Source of the DNA: Ectocarpus siliculosus
Taxonomy: Eukaryota; Sar; Phaeophyceae; Ectocarpales; Ectocarpaceae
Direction: 5' to 3'
NCBI GenBank assembly: GCA_000310025.1
Contig: FN649737.1
Location: 880,682 to 944,681, forward strand
DNA: 64,000 bases
In this document: positions 36,501-48,195 of the stretch, in pieces
Layout: the number at the start of each line of letters is the position of its first letter
Numbering within the stretch: position 1 is the first letter of the stretch
Program-made: the position numbers and the translations under genes
The notes under the pieces: generated by a model
Databases searched by the model: none
Told to the model about the DNA's origin: nothing
The model's input: the letters and a program-made list of their open reading frames with translations, nothing else

Positions 36501-38652
36501 GGCCATCCATCCTGAATAACAAGACTTGGAACGCATGCATGTGTTGTCGATGTTTCAGGAACACATGTCCAGTATTTTTTTATGCCCCTGCAGCACAATC
36601 CCCAGAAGCAGACGCAGCGACCGCTACCTGCATGGCCTTCTGAATAGTCCCCACGATCGGCGCCCGCGAGTCCTCTATCCGCTGCACCGGAGTGGCCTGC
36701 GTCTTGCTGACGAGGTAGAACGGCTCGAACGGCGAGACGTGATTGGACACGATGATCGGGGCATCTTCCTTGTCCGCGCACTCCCCCTTGACCTGTTTGG
36801 TGTGCATGTGTAGGTGTTTTCATCGTCATTGGTTCCCTCGTCGTTGATGCTGCATGTCGTCCGCGTTGAACTTCTGCCTGCTCCAACCCCACGTCCCGTC
36901 TCTACGTGCTTTCCGATCACTCGCTCGCTAAACAGTTTCCAATGCAGTTGCCGTTGGCGTTAGTGCTGATACGCGTCCCTACGATCGGCCATTTGTTTAC
37001 TGCTGCGTAAACGCGACCAACAATCCTTGCCGCAGTCCCGCCGTACCATCAACAAAAAAAAAAGGAAAGGTCGGCAAAACGGAGTGTGCTTTAACCGTGC
37101 ACGCAAGCACCAAGCTGTCCCCACGCATTCACCAGTCCGAAGGTCATCAAGATCTCCCAAAGGTCGAAGTTTTTGCTGAAGACAACCGACCCCAATTACG
37201 CTCGAACTCCCGAAAAACGCCTCTCACCGAAATCCACCAAAAGCCGAAGAGCGCACACTGAAATCGAAGGCACCAGCAGATGGGGTGCTTCAGCGCTCGA
37301 CGCCACTTGCTGAAGGGCTTTTCTCTTCCCTCCTCTTTTATCGTATAAAACGATTTCGTGCCCACAAAACAACGACGGAGGGGGAACAGGAGGAGAAATG
37401 AGAACGGGAGGAGCAGGAGGAACGGGGCACCGTTTTCGGTGGCCATGGAGGAGTCGGCAAACGGGAGACGAAAGGACATGATCAAATTCGGAAATGAAAC
37501 AGAGAAAAAAAAACGACGGCAGGAAATAGCGTGGAGCCCAAAGGGAACGGGACGACAGTAACACATCAAAGGTAGTTGATGGGGGGTAATAAGGCTGTCA
37601 GCACGGAGGTGGTATCATCGGCGCTTCCCCTCGTGATGCGACAAGCATGAAGTCTACTGCTGTTCATCTAGCACTGACGTCACGATAGCAAAGGCGACGT
37701 TTTCCTTTCCACGGGTCAGTGGAGAGCGATGGAACAAAGCCGTGTCCTAAGGGAGCGTTTCTTGAGTCACTGGACGTCGTTGACACGACGAGATCTTTTT
37801 CGATCAATGCTTCGGGCAAAGCTACTACTGCTGTACGCCTGCTTTCCAAGTCGCAAGGCCGCGTCCGATCAGAAACGTACCTGACAGTCCCGCCAGAGCC
37901 AGAGTGGCAAAGCACCACATGAAGAACACGTTGACGATGGTGAACAAGATGCGGAACGGCAGTATGGTGACGCCCACGATCACCATCTTCAGGTACTGGT
38001 ACCATGGGAGGTGCATCGTCAGGTTGATGAACGGGTTAACCTGGTGGATCGAGACGAACGACGATCGGTGTAGGGACGGGAGAAGCGGATGAGGCCTGTA
38101 CACCTTGCCTCCGAGCGTATTCCAAAGCGATCAAGACGTTGTGCAATCGATGGCTCCCGGCACAGCATGAGTGGTTCGTGAGGGCTTCCGCGCACGCGTT
38201 GAGCGCAGTATGAGGTTGGCTCTAGTGGCCCTTACACGCACTTCCTAATGCTAGAGACAAACAAAACACGACGTAATAAACCGCAGGTAGCCATGTACGC
38301 CTCACAAGCTCAATATACCATGTTGCGACTGTAGCTATATATCGAACGGGCACTATTTCTTTGATTGTACTTATATTTTCTAAACAAGCTACCATACGAA
38401 AACTCTACCCCACCCCTGTAGCACCCACTGCACGCCCTCACCCCCCCCCCCATATTGTAGCGCGTACCTCCGACTTATGGTGGCGCGGCATGTACGACGT
38501 GTTCCGCACAATATCCCGACGATGTCCGCTGCTGTCAATAGGCCCATCGTCCGCGCCGCCCGCCCAGCGTGGGCTTTCCCCCGCGGGTACCGCTTGGTCT
38601 CTTCTCCAAGCACCGCCTCCGCCGTCAGCCTCCAAGTCGTCGTCAGCATGGC
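27564..38652 (-). CDS. LPEAT2/LPCAT-type lysophospholipid acyltransferase with EF-hand
   Basis: Exons in transcript order: 38652-38468, 38040-37881, 37322-37228 (acceptor weak), 36792-36628, 36322-36272, 35995-35775, 35370-35265, 34197-34099, 33666-33541, 33117-32814, 31155-30899, 30260-30048, 29322-29206, 27713-27564; stop TAA at 27564-27566. All phases fit and give about 748 residues; the first exon is not found. The product re-acylates lysophospholipids from acyl-CoA, normally at the ER. Visible landmarks are NPFINLTMHLPWYQYLK, a membrane stretch, FGFWWISVKG, motif I NHVSPFEPFYL, IVGTIQKAMQ, motif III FPEGTCTN, ITFKHGPFITGQNIQPV and MEIEYLPVYVP. A canonical EF-hand loop DGDKDGRLSLEE spans an exon junction. 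The following exon is a charged coiled-coil-like insert. Motif I has Glu where most relatives have Asp. Confidence 0.92.
27727..28088. other. Low-quality duplicate of 28190-28550 (assembly artefact)
   Basis: After a ~21 G run, the sequence is made of stretched homopolymers. Read loosely, it follows the clean sequence beyond the gap in the same order (…CAAACCC, TGCTTTGAAAAAAAAAA, …AAAAAGGGCCAACCG). It appears to be the noisy end of a read through the poly-G tract, not genomic sequence. It lies in the last intron of the acyltransferase gene. Confidence 0.85.
28089..28188. other. Assembly gap (100 N)
   Basis: Exactly 100 N, the conventional placeholder for a gap of unknown size, followed by a second poly-G run at 28189-28206. 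Confidence 0.98.
28865..29180. repeat. Tandem repeat, about five ~70 bp units
   Basis: Units share GAGACTGACGGCTTTTCATT, GGTCAGTCGGTTAGCGCGGC and CCAACACTCACACACG-like blocks. A lone copy of the monomer sits at 49,280-49,345 beside a (CA)n tract. The array lies in an intron of the acyltransferase gene. Confidence 0.85.
31810..31995. mobile_element. Degraded MITE of the 23.4 kb family
   Basis: Retains ATAGCTCGATTACTCCACA at the left and its inverted partner GTGGAGCAATCGAGCTAT at the right, with GAGAGCTCTCGACGAGATCA between. It is intronic. Confidence 0.65.
32575..32670. repeat. Perfect-looking 42 bp tandem duplication
   Basis: AACCCTCTCGAGCTGTTACG and the following CAAGTGATCGATAGGTCTC occur twice in succession with one mismatch. 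Intronic. Confidence 0.85.
33203..33389 (+). repeat. Dispersed repeat, copy 1 (~187 bp)
   Basis: Runs from AACACCCTTAGCAGGTTGCA through CGGCGCTTCGCGCTTGGTGA and CCCGGCGTGCTCCGTCCCGG to a C-run. The second copy at 54,012-54,202 is in the same orientation and roughly 90% identical by eye. No coding potential is shared. Confidence 0.85.
36025..36050 (+). repeat. Interstitial telomere-like TTAGGG repeats
   Basis: Three tandem TTAGGG units plus variants, immediately upstream of the exon at 35775-35995 in the acyltransferase gene. Other short runs occur at 34,718-34,745 (CCCTAA) and 59,085-59,190. Confidence 0.8.
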
Positions 38653-40230
38653 CTGCAGAGGTTGATACAGCAGTGGAGGGGGGTCAGCATTACTACTTAG
38701 CGCCGGCGGCCCTGTATAGAGCCGTTGAAATTGGTGGGCAGACTGCATCATTCTGTAAATTGAATAGGCGTTATTGAGGGCCCTCCACGGCTGTAGTCAA
38801 TCGGGTAACCACAGGCAAAGAAACGCATCGCATCGGGGGAAAACGAGACCACAGGAGCGCGCGAGACACCAACGATGACCATGGTGCGGCGGGACAAGGT
38901 TCGAACCGTTAAACCGGCCAAATATGCCTCCCTGATCCATGCCATTGTGTCGGCCGGCATTTTGCTCAAGCAGATGATGTCGGTAAATGCACAAGACAAG
39001 CGAAAAGCAACACCCACGCACGGCAACCCTGCCGCCGGAGGGGGGGGTCTCTGTTGCGGGCCAGCATCGGTTTGCCTCGGTCACAGAATGTTCCGTCCGT
39101 GCGCCAAGGACAGAGCAACGTTTTATTGCTTCAATCCACAAATGAATGCCGCCGCATCTTCCACCCACAACGTCAAATGCGCGTGCATGCCTTTGCATGG
39201 ACAACACAGGAAAAAGACAGAGTGCAAGACTAATCTTCTACCATGGCACGTGTCCCTAATACCGTCTACTGGTCCGTTGGGTGGCATTTGTTTGACCGCC
39301 CACCAACTTTAATTCTTATTTTTTTCTTGGGAGTGCATTCTTCATTCTTCCCGTTCACACTAATCGTGACGTGCCATCCTTCGACAAGACAAGACAAGCG
39401 CGAGTAGTACGCAAGGAATATTTCAATCGATCCCAACGGGAAAAGCGGCGCTTCGCGTGTCGCAGGGGCTCATGCACGACGTGTTGACAGCAGCCAATTG
39501 TGTCTCATGCCAAATCCATCCATGGTTAATACTCGCCGACTAGTCAACATTTTCCTAAATTACAATTATAGAAACAGAGCATTTTTCTCCCGAGAGAATC
39601 TGCGAGGATCGACCACCAAATCCAGAGCAAGAGGACAATGAACACGAACAAAGTCAATCCCGACCTACTCTTTGGGATGACAGCTGCAACCTAGCGCTAT
39701 GTGTGAGCAGCCGCTCAACAAGAAACACCAACGCTCAACAACGAAAGCGGGCGCGTTCGCGCGTTCGTTCCAATGTCGTTCGCACCTTCCAATGGAGCCA
39801 CGGGTTTTCTCCCTGGGAACGGGACCACTTGTACCGGGGTCCTCAGCTTCCTATGGCCTGTAAGCAATGCCTCTGGCGATACGTTATCGTCCATCTCCGT
39901 GCCAGCGGCAGCTCCCCGCCGTGCGCGCCGTGCGCTCGGAGTGTATCGCACAGCCAGAAGGACAGGATGCGCTGGCGGACAGACGCCGATGACACGACCG
40001 ACACCACCGCAAAGCTTTTCTTACAACGGCGGTGCCCCCAACGTGTCCCCTACCCCCTTCGTCTCGTCAGTCAGACACACCTTTCGGAAGAGTTCCTTGT
40101 ACAGAACTCGATCTCCGATGTATTTTCGTAGATTGTGCGGCGGAATTGCAAACTGCCGCCTCGCGAGCACTGCCGCAAGGTACGAGTGCAGTATGCAACG
40201 ACATCTCTTGTTTTCGATTCCGTTATAACT
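38653..40230. promoter_or_regulatory. Presumed divergent promoter region
   Basis: The acyltransferase gene reads leftward from here and the small plastid-type gene starts rightward at 40,231, so the two 5' ends face apart across at most 1.6 kb. Some of this space must hold the unidentified first exon of the acyltransferase. No specific promoter motif could be supported. Confidence 0.35.
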
Positions 40231-42412
40231 ATGCGTACGGTCCAAGTTGCTGCGGCCTTCCTAGCGATCTACAGGGTTTCGGGCTTCGTCATTCCGGCAT
40301 CACTTCAATCAAGACCCGCTGCTAGCATTCCAACATCATCACAGCCTGCGACGCATGTTGAACATGTACGCAGGCAGCAACCGTTCGACGCTCGCCACGC
40401 GCCAGTTTTGATGGCATCCCAGGGTGGCAGAGGAGAGGAGGAGGAGGTGGACGATGTCGAGGAGAAGGGCGGGATAGAGCCCAAGTGAGTGAGGCGTTGG
40501 GGCTCTAAGTAGAGGACGGTCAGCTTTTGGCAAACCAAGTGTGTCGAGTCACGTACGGACTCTGTACCAGTTGCTGCGATGAACTCGGCCAGTGTGTGTC
40601 AAGTGTGTCAGTATCCATCATTCAGACAGCAATAGCGCCGAATTTTGGTGGCATTTCGCTGATGTCGACTTGAACGTGCCGGAGACGGATGTGCTACAAA
40701 CAGGAGGCAGTTGCCCTGACTGAGTGCGACGGATGCGCTGGCGTGATGACTCATGGTGCTCTCAAAAAGAGTATTTACACACAAATCGAACTGAACGCGC
40801 GTATTGCGATCTTCCCCCAACCCTCGCTCCGTGTTTGATCCATGAGATCCATGACGAAACCAACAGGCAAGCAATAGAAGTAGGTTTCGTATGGCTAGGA
40901 TTCAGGTTCTTACGTTTCGTGAAAATCGACACCTGGACCTCTTATTTGGCGCGCAGTTGTATGCATAACTCTTTTATCAATTAAGCTGCTCTCTCGGCCT
41001 CTCACAGACCTCCGTTTCCTTTTGCATATTTATTTTCCGCTCTCCGCGTCTTTTCACTCCTCTGCATAATTCTCACCCACTCGCGGAAACGCGGGCCTGG
41101 CCGCTATCGCGGCCCCGCTCAGTAGATCGATTCCAAGATACGCGATAAGTGGCGGTAGCAATTTAGTGAAAGGAAGTAAGAAACGTCTTGATGCAGAAAG
41201 AAAGAGAGAGGTCGTACTCTGGCGGCTTTCGCCGCCCCGCTCAGTAGATCGATTCCAACGATACGCGAAAAGGTACATAGTAATTCTAGTGCGGCCCGGA
41301 CACGGAATACACATGTGAAAATAGCCCGAGCAAGCTGTGTGCCGTGCGGCTCAACGAAGATGCATACACACATACCCGAAAACAGGAAGAGGTAGAGGGG
41401 TGGAAGAAGTGGTAGATAGAGGAGCGGATCGTTGGACGTGTTTTGTGTGAGAGGAACTCGCGGGGCTCACCGCCAGAAGCGTGCCCGGCTTCTACCCGTC
41501 GTTCATCGGGTAACAGCTGTGAGTAGGTCCGTGCGGCGTTCGGTGCGGAGTTTCATGCACATGCGGAGTGCGGCGTTAAAGAGCGGAGTTGAAAAGCGTG
41601 TGCCCGGCCACAACTTGTACATATATGGACGTATGGACTCGTGTGTCTACGTACTTGAGCACCACAACCGAGATGAGCGGCCTCGGCGAGAGAAACGGGG
41701 GCTGAGCAACAAACCGGCTAGATCGTTTGAGCTACTGCCGTATGTGCTGCTGGCGTCTGCTGGTCGTTTGGGCCGGTTTCGCTAAGCGGGACGGGGAGGG
41801 GTGCGGAGAGTCATAAAAGAAGTGCCGCTTCAAGCATAATACAAACGTGTAGTAAGAGAGAGACGGAGAGAGCCTTGGGGTGAACTGTGAAAGCCTAGAA
41901 GAGAGACGTGGGTAAAATGTGAAAGGATGGGCAGGAGACAGAGCAGAGGAGAGGGGCGGCGATAGCCGCCAGGTCCCTTGTAGATTGTATGCATGTATCG
42001 TTCAAGCACCAATTTCATGAAGTTGACTGTTCGTCTCGCACTGAGCCGTTAGTGCTCTGCAGAGCCAGTCAATCTGTAAACAGTAGGATATGTAGGACGG
42101 GTTGACTATTGTCTGCCAATAACAATCCCTGACGCACTGATTGTACCGAAGGCGCTACGGCAATGCGATTGGACATCGAGAATCAGGCCATGTACGACGC
42201 GGCTTGGTGGCTTCGGTGCTCTGTCGCAGTATGCCGGGTTCCTGCTTGTTTGCGAATCGCGCCCCGTTGCTGTATGATAGAGCCGGCTGGTCAACAAAGC
42301 TCGCTCTCTCGTCACTTTCGTGTCCAGGTACCTCGCTGCGATCGGGGTGGTCTTGTTCGCGGCGCTGTACGACTTGTTCGTCACCCACGGGGGTCGGCTG
42401 TGGGAGCTCTAG
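40231..42412 (+). CDS. Small plastid-targeted single-pass membrane protein, two exons
   Basis: Exon 1 is 40231-40484 and ends at a strong GTGAGT donor; exon 2 is 42328-42412, after a CCAG acceptor and ending TAG at 42410-42412. Both sides of the junction are phase 2, giving a continuous 112-residue protein. The N-terminus MRTVQVAAAFLAIYRVSG is signal-peptide-like and is followed by F-V-I-P, matching the stramenopile Phe(+1) rule for plastid import. A Ser/Thr/Pro/Arg-rich transit-type stretch follows, then an acidic patch (EEEEVDDVEEKGG). The C-terminus is one hydrophobic helix (YLAAIGVVLFAALYDLF) and a short tail V-T-H-G-G-R-L-W-E-L. The shape suggests a thylakoid or envelope small protein; the function is not recognised. 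The 1.8 kb intron shows no alternative exon in phase. Confidence 0.7.
41105..41270. repeat. Direct duplication of ~35 bp
   Basis: CCCCGCTCAGTAGATCGATT plus CCAA and GATACGCG occurs at 41,113 and 41,236, inside the intron of the small plastid-type gene. Confidence 0.8.
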
Positions 42413-43870
42413 AGCATCCAGCTGCTGCAGCTTGTTATTGGGCGAACCGATAATAGCGGGCGGTAGACGGACACTGATCACTCAGTACAAATGTGCAAAT
42501 GAGCACATGACGTGCACGGCGGCCTGGTGCTTGGGGTATTCTATTATTGTGAAGCTGGCGGCATAAATAGCCGTTTGTATAGCCAGAGCACGAGGGTGCT
42601 CTCCCCTGACTTGTTGGAGCATGGTCTAGGCCAACGAGCGGCAGAAAGCGTTTAGCGCGCACCAAATGTGCAAAGCGGGAAGTTGGTCGGGGTGTGTTGC
42701 CTCTGTGATGGCGACCGAGAGAGATTTGCACCTGATGGTGTGGAGGGTTTACTAGGGGGTTGGGTGCTTGAGGCTGCAGTTGTGGGATATGGACCAACAG
42801 CAGTCCAGGTCAACGTGAGTTTTTGGCGAGCACCGTGTTCTTGTTGTTGTGCACGCAAGTGTTCATGGTCGATAGCATATTTCTGTGCAAAATCGATTGC
42901 GGAATTCTTGTTAGTTCTTGTTCGTACTGAGAGTGGTTGAACAACCATCAATGCAGCAGACCAGGTTTGGAGCACCCTCTTCTGGCCCCCTAAAATCGTT
43001 GCTTGCGCCAGCAGTTTCTTGATCATCAGGCGTCCAGTGCCGTCGCTCTCGGAGTGTCACTCGACAAAGCGGTTTCGCATCGCACATGACACCGTACTGT
43101 ACCGATGAAGACCCGGCCTAATGACCTCTCGCGCGAGGCGCGAGATCGCAAGATAACAGCATGTTTTCTTCGCGTAGATGTGCACCTGAAGAACGCAACA
43201 CACTTTTGACACACTGACGAGGCTTCTCAAGGGGGGGAACTTTAGCCTTTTATAGGTGCCGCTGATTTCCGGTTGGCCGAAATTTCTTGGACGGTGAGCG
43301 TCGCCAGCCATGGTCGAAATATCGAAACGTCTCACTCTGTTCCAAAACAATCTATCACTTTCTATCCGTCCAGGATTTCAAGATGCCACCGACGGAGGCA
43401 TCAAGCACCTGTGCATAATCACATTATTATCAAAGCGACCAGCGAGAGTCTGGAATTGGGCAAAATACGCCACGTCTCGACAATTCACCACTACATGATT
43501 GCTGACTACCTCACCAACGCAGTTGGAAGGCCTTAGGGGTCCATTTTCGTACACTTCGGAGCGCTGCAACATGATTTACGCCGCTCTACACTTCGCAAAG
43601 GGAAGATAGAGACGCCTACTGCTGTCATAGTGCCCTCGCAGCATCTTCAGAGATCAATACTGTCGGAGCTCTATCACACCTCATGACATATGTACACACA
43701 GCGTAACAGACACAAGACACCGTTCCTTCCCAGCTACGAAGCTCTCCGCGTATAGACCCCCTCACCTCCACCACGCCACCACCAACAAAAGAAATACCAA
43801 ACCCAGAAACTCTAACGATGCGCCAACGCAAGCGCCCGGTGGTACCGGGGGGGGGGGGGGGGGAGGGGCG
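42413..43870. other. Intergenic, no gene seen
   Basis: Only short open frames without conserved motifs. This is probably the 3' UTR of the plastid-type gene followed by spacer. A ~15 bp G-run sits at 43,849-43,863. Confidence 0.5.
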
Positions 43871-43879
43871 CCTCCGCCT

Positions 43880-44750
43880 ACGTGAAAATGTCAAACACGT
43901 CGACGCGATTCTCGTTAGGGTCATACGGGCTCCTGCCCACGCCCACCCCAATGTCGGTCGCCACCGCCATTCGATGATACGTCGTAGACACCTCCCGGTC
44001 CCACCTCGACAACGTCTCGAAACTTGTCCACGGAGCAACGGTCCTCCGCCCCACCCCGTGCCCACGCACCCATGCCCACCGCGTTCCACAAGGTCACAAT
44101 TGTTTTTCTTGCTCCTCCGTGCGCCGAGTCGGTGTCCTCCTTGCTTCCCTCGAGCGAATCGATACGGGGGCTGCCATCGCTACCCCTGTGTGCGGGGGTG
44201 CGCAGCGGTCCGTTCGCGAACCCTCTTCCAGAGGGGTGCAGAGGAGTGCCCGCCCCGGTAGCAGCAGCCGATGATTGGTCGCCGCCACCTCTGGCGACCC
44301 CGCTTTTTCGGTAAGCGGCGGCCGCCGCACCCGTAGCAGCCGCCTCGGCCGCGAACGGCGAAATCATTCGGCGGCTCTCTTCGCCTTGCTCCATGTCTTC
44401 CGGCCCTCGGTCCTGTTGCTCCTGCTCCAGGGCGGACGTGCCGCCAGCGGCCGCCACCGCCGCAGCGAGCTTCCCCTCTTCCGGCACCTGGCCAAGGGTC
44501 CTCCGAAAGAAGGAGATGATGGAGAGAAGCCGCCTGCGATTTTTCCCACACACGGGTGTGGTGAAAACGGTGCGAGCGTGCGGGGGGGTGTTGGGTAAGA
44601 GCTGCCAAGCGTTGCACGAAGGACCGCTCTTGCACGACAGTCGAAATGGGGCGGCGGTCCGGCATCACGACAAACTTTCAAGCGCTCGGTGTAGCGGCGC
44701 AGGTAGGCCTCACAGCAACATCCCTCAGACCCTTGCGCGATTGCTGACAA
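43880..44750 (-). CDS. Coding-like sequence of unknown identity
   Basis: The minus strand is GC-rich and open for about 210 codons between 44553 and 43921 (Ala/Gly-rich with acidic patches, including TIVTLWNAVGMGAW). An alternative frame ends at 43878-43880 with a more protein-like tail (YHRMAVATDIGVGVGRSPYD then PNENRVDVFDIFT). The two frames overlap, so at most one is right at any point, and an intron may separate them. It could be the 3' end of the acetyltransferase gene to its right, or a separate gene. I do not recognise it. Confidence 0.35.
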
Positions 44751-45009
44751 CGAGAACCCACAGCTGTGCTGATGCACCACGCTTGCATCCAAAGCGCCCA
44801 TGGGCTACCGAGTGCGGTGCCCAATCTTCAGTTGCCCTATTCCCCCCCCGCCTCAGATCAAGCAAGCCCGCCGATCGATGAGAAAACCACGTGCACTGCC
44901 GGAACCGCAGACACGCACTACGCTCAGATCGGACCATATCCTTCATTTTCTAACGATTGGCCAAGAAGCACCTTCACCCAGAAGGAGGTAGCCCCATGTC
45001 AATATATCT

Positions 45010-45450
45010 ATGTACCGCAAGAGGCGGAGAGATGGCACCCCCCCTAGACGGATATTTGAAGCTCGAATGCTCCACGACCAAGATGGTCTGAACCGTACCG
45101 TATAACGTACCGTGGTGTCCCGTAAGAGGCGGAGAGATGGCACTGCCCCCTAGATCGATTTTCAAGGCTCGACAGCTCCACGACCAAGAGCATGCCAACA
45201 CCAATCATGGTGGAGTTGGAAGCATCTGGTGAAGGGCTTTCCGTGTGAGTATCGGGCTCTTCCCGCGCCCCCTTGGTCGTGGAGCATTCGAGCCTTGAAG
45301 GTCGGCCCAGGGGTGGCGCCATCTCTCCGCCTCTTTCGGAACAGGTACCACGGTATGGTATACGGTATACAGGCAATCTTGGTCGTGGAGCATTCGAGCC
45401 TTGAAAGTCGGTCCAGGGGTGACGCCATCTCTCCGCCTCTTCACCGCAGA
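45010..45450. mobile_element. Nested MITE pair with long inverted repeats
   Basis: The left arms at 45,015-45,085 and 45,123-45,190 carry AGGCGGAGAGATGGCAC, then CCCCCTAGA and CTCCACGACCAAGA. Two right arms at 45,270-45,340 and 45,375-45,440 are their reverse complements (TTGGTCGTGGAGCATTCGAG … CCATCTCTCCGCCTCTT). Two copies, one inside the other, explain the order left-left-right-right. Confidence 0.8.
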
Positions 45451-45470
45451 CCAAGACTGAAAACACGCAC

Positions 45471-48195
45471 CTAGAAAGGCTCTGGATGCCCCAGCCCCGC
45501 TCTCCCGGAGGTTGGGCGCCGTTAACGAACAGCGCGTACAGGTAGCAGTCGTACAGCTCTCCGTTTATTCGATAGTAGTCTGGAAACATAAAACGGGGGC
45601 GGAGGTGCTACGTAAGCGTTCCTTGTTGAGGTTGGGAGAGGGGTAGGGTCCGTGGGAAAGAAGCGAGCGAGGGGAGGGGGGGAGGAACGAAGCAGTGCGC
45701 TCCGTGCGTGTCGGTGGAGGGCGACGCGGTGCGGCAGCGATGGGGGTGACGAACGCCGTCGCCATGCCAAGGCTGAAACACATACCCTTTGCTCTTGTGC
45801 CGTTTCGAGCACGCGGTCCCTCGCCCTACGCACGACGGCACGCAATCGCAACTACTTCAACACACGGTCATTGAGTATCAAGTCCGGCGTTAAGCTTGGC
45901 GTCGGCGTGTGCTTCACGCGTGGTTTTTCGTCCCGTTTAACCCTGGCGCCAGTTTACACACCCTCGGTGCATGTGCTTCACGTGCCAGCCGGGACCACAC
46001 ATCTGTTTTTGGTTTTACCCCCAGTTTTCCTCCTGCGGTACGTGCCGCGGTTCTTATCGCGAGAATTTGAAAGATGAAAAACCGGAATGCCCGACAGCAC
46101 CAGACACAACCCCGAGAACTTAAGCCCTCACCGCTAATGCAGCACACTTGCACAAAGCCCTCCGACTCGTAGAACCGGTGTGCCGCAGGGTTGGTGGTGA
46201 TGACGTGCAGATAGACGGCTCCGATGGATTTCTCCTGCCTAGACAGCCACACGCACCGGCGCAGCAGCGCGCGCCCTATCCCCTGTGGCGCGCGCGTCAA
46301 CGTTTGGGGTAGGGGGAAATAGCTTGACTCGACGCGTTGCTGTTCACGGAAAGGTGGCGGTTGGCGGTTGGCCGTGTGGGATGGAATACGCTGTTCGCGA
46401 ATAGCCCGCACATGGACGTCGCACACGCAAGGTGACCCCTTGTAGTGGGAGGAGACAAATGCAGGGTCTAACGTGCTCTCCAGGGAAGAGCGGGTACTCG
46501 CACCTCCGTGCCAGGTGTTTACACGCGGGCAGGATGGTAGAGACGCTGTGGGGACGAAATCTGAATTTGCATGGTGATCATGAATGCAAGGTACATGTCC
46601 ATGTACCTCACGTGTACGGCGTAGGCAGGCTTGCTAAGGGTGACCTGCCACCCTTCGCACACTTGGAGTCCTTCTACTGCCGCAAAGCACGGGGCCTCGC
46701 CGAGAGACAAGCCGACGACTACTTACTGGCAGAGGTGAGAGCGAGCAAAAGTCACCGCGACGGCAGCAACTCAACTCGTGCTCCACCCACCTGTCTTCGG
46801 TACCTGGTCTCTGTGCCAAGCGTCAGGATGTAGACGACCTCGCTGTGCGCAGCACCTCCTCCCCCCCCATACGACGTGTTGAGCCCCAATCGATCCTGAT
46901 CTCTACATCGACTGAGAGGCATAACCTGGAGAAGGTCAACCAAGGGACACGGTGGTGAAGCAAAGCCGCCACAACGAAGAAAAGAAAAAAAAGGACGGGG
47001 GGGGGGGGGGGGGGTTAGGTGTGCCCTATAGAACAGAGGCGACCTGTCCGCTCTCGTCCGTTTCAGTTAGAACGGGAAGCCCAGCATACAACAAGGTCAC
47101 ACCTTAGACTCCTGTTGCTGTGGTCGTGAACGATGATTCATGCACTATACAGGTTCGAGCTCACGGCGCAGTCATACACCCAGAAAAGGAGGGGGCGCTG
47201 CTGTCAAAGGCAACCAGCGCTACTGCCAACAGATGAACAACAACCACCCGCCGGCGCGCCAAAAAGAATGAATCGCACCAAGTGTTCCAGATCCGTTTTC
47301 TCTCTCTCTTGGAGGAAACCAACCTGGCAAGTAATAAGGCCGGCGATTTCCCCCCGCCTCTCCCGCCCCCCGTCCGCTCCTCCCTCGTCGAGACTATCTT
47401 CGCTCCCGCCCCCGGCATCAGCCAGCGGGCATCCCGATCCCGGGGTTGCTCTCCCTTTGCGCTCCGTCCCACCGCACCCCTGCCCAGTGGCAGCACCCTG
47501 TTCTGCTGCGTCTCCGCACCCGCTGACGTCACCCCCGTGGGGGGGATATCGTCGGGACTGTTCGCCGGTCTCCGATTGGCCCGGGCTGTCTCCGTCCGCT
47601 GGGCACTCTTCGGCGTGGCTATCGCTCCCGGGCCACCCGCAGCAGCCGTCGGCGGGGGGAGGCACCACAGCCACCTGGGTGTAGAGCGGCTCCTCGACGT
47701 CGCCTTTTCCTCGCGCGATGAAGCCTCGGACGACGTTCTCGTAGAAAGCCTGGTCGTGAGGGGGGGTGGCGAGGTACTCATGTCTTTAGCGGTTAGGCCA
47801 TTGACCACGCGCGTCCCTTGAGCGCTCACGGTGTTTTACGGCACCGAACCAACGCGAGACTGCTTGTGCCAACTGGTTGGGGAGCTCCCTCCCATGAGCA
47901 TGAGATCCTACTTACAGTAGCGGTGGTCCCGAAATAAAGTCGGCATAATATTCCAGGAACCCGGCAATACGAAACAACGTTGACACTACATCTGTGTCGC
48001 GCGATTTCTCGGGCATTTCCGGGTACCCGGCATCATTTACCCGGCACTATATCGGGACCAGAAGTGTACATCCAGTCTGCCGAGGGACAAGCGCCACCAA
48101 GAAACGCTTACCATGTCGTAGCGGACCGGGAAGCACTGCTCGTGCAATCGCTTCACCTCGACTAGATCCTCGGGTTCCATGGGTCTCATCTCCAT
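45471..48195 (-). CDS. NAA60: N-alpha-acetyltransferase 60 (NAA60)-type GNAT
   Basis: Exons in transcript order: 48195-48112 (start MEMRPMEPEDL), 47749-47675, 47307-47165 (acceptor tentative), 46911-46791, 46282-46132, 45579-45471; phases agree and give about 227 residues, with the last exon unresolved. NAA60 acetylates N-termini of membrane proteins, at the Golgi in animals and the plasma membrane in plants. Seen here: FPVRYDM-AFYENVV, EVVYILTLGTETRYR, the acetyl-CoA loop RRQGIGRALLRR, AVYLHVITTNPAAHRFYESE, and the family tail DYYRINGELYDCYLYALFVN followed by GAQPPGERGW. The order and spacing match animal NAA60. The final exon ends at a TCTAG|GTGCGT donor; the C-terminal region should lie downstream, possibly within 43.9-44.8 kb. 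The initiator at 48195 is chosen as the first ATG before motif A; an earlier exon is possible. Confidence 0.85.

Noticed and set aside
45044-45589. A 181-codon extension of the NAA60 last exon
   Set aside because: Beyond the donor at 45470 the frame simply runs through the nested MITE pair. Only the part before the donor matches the family.
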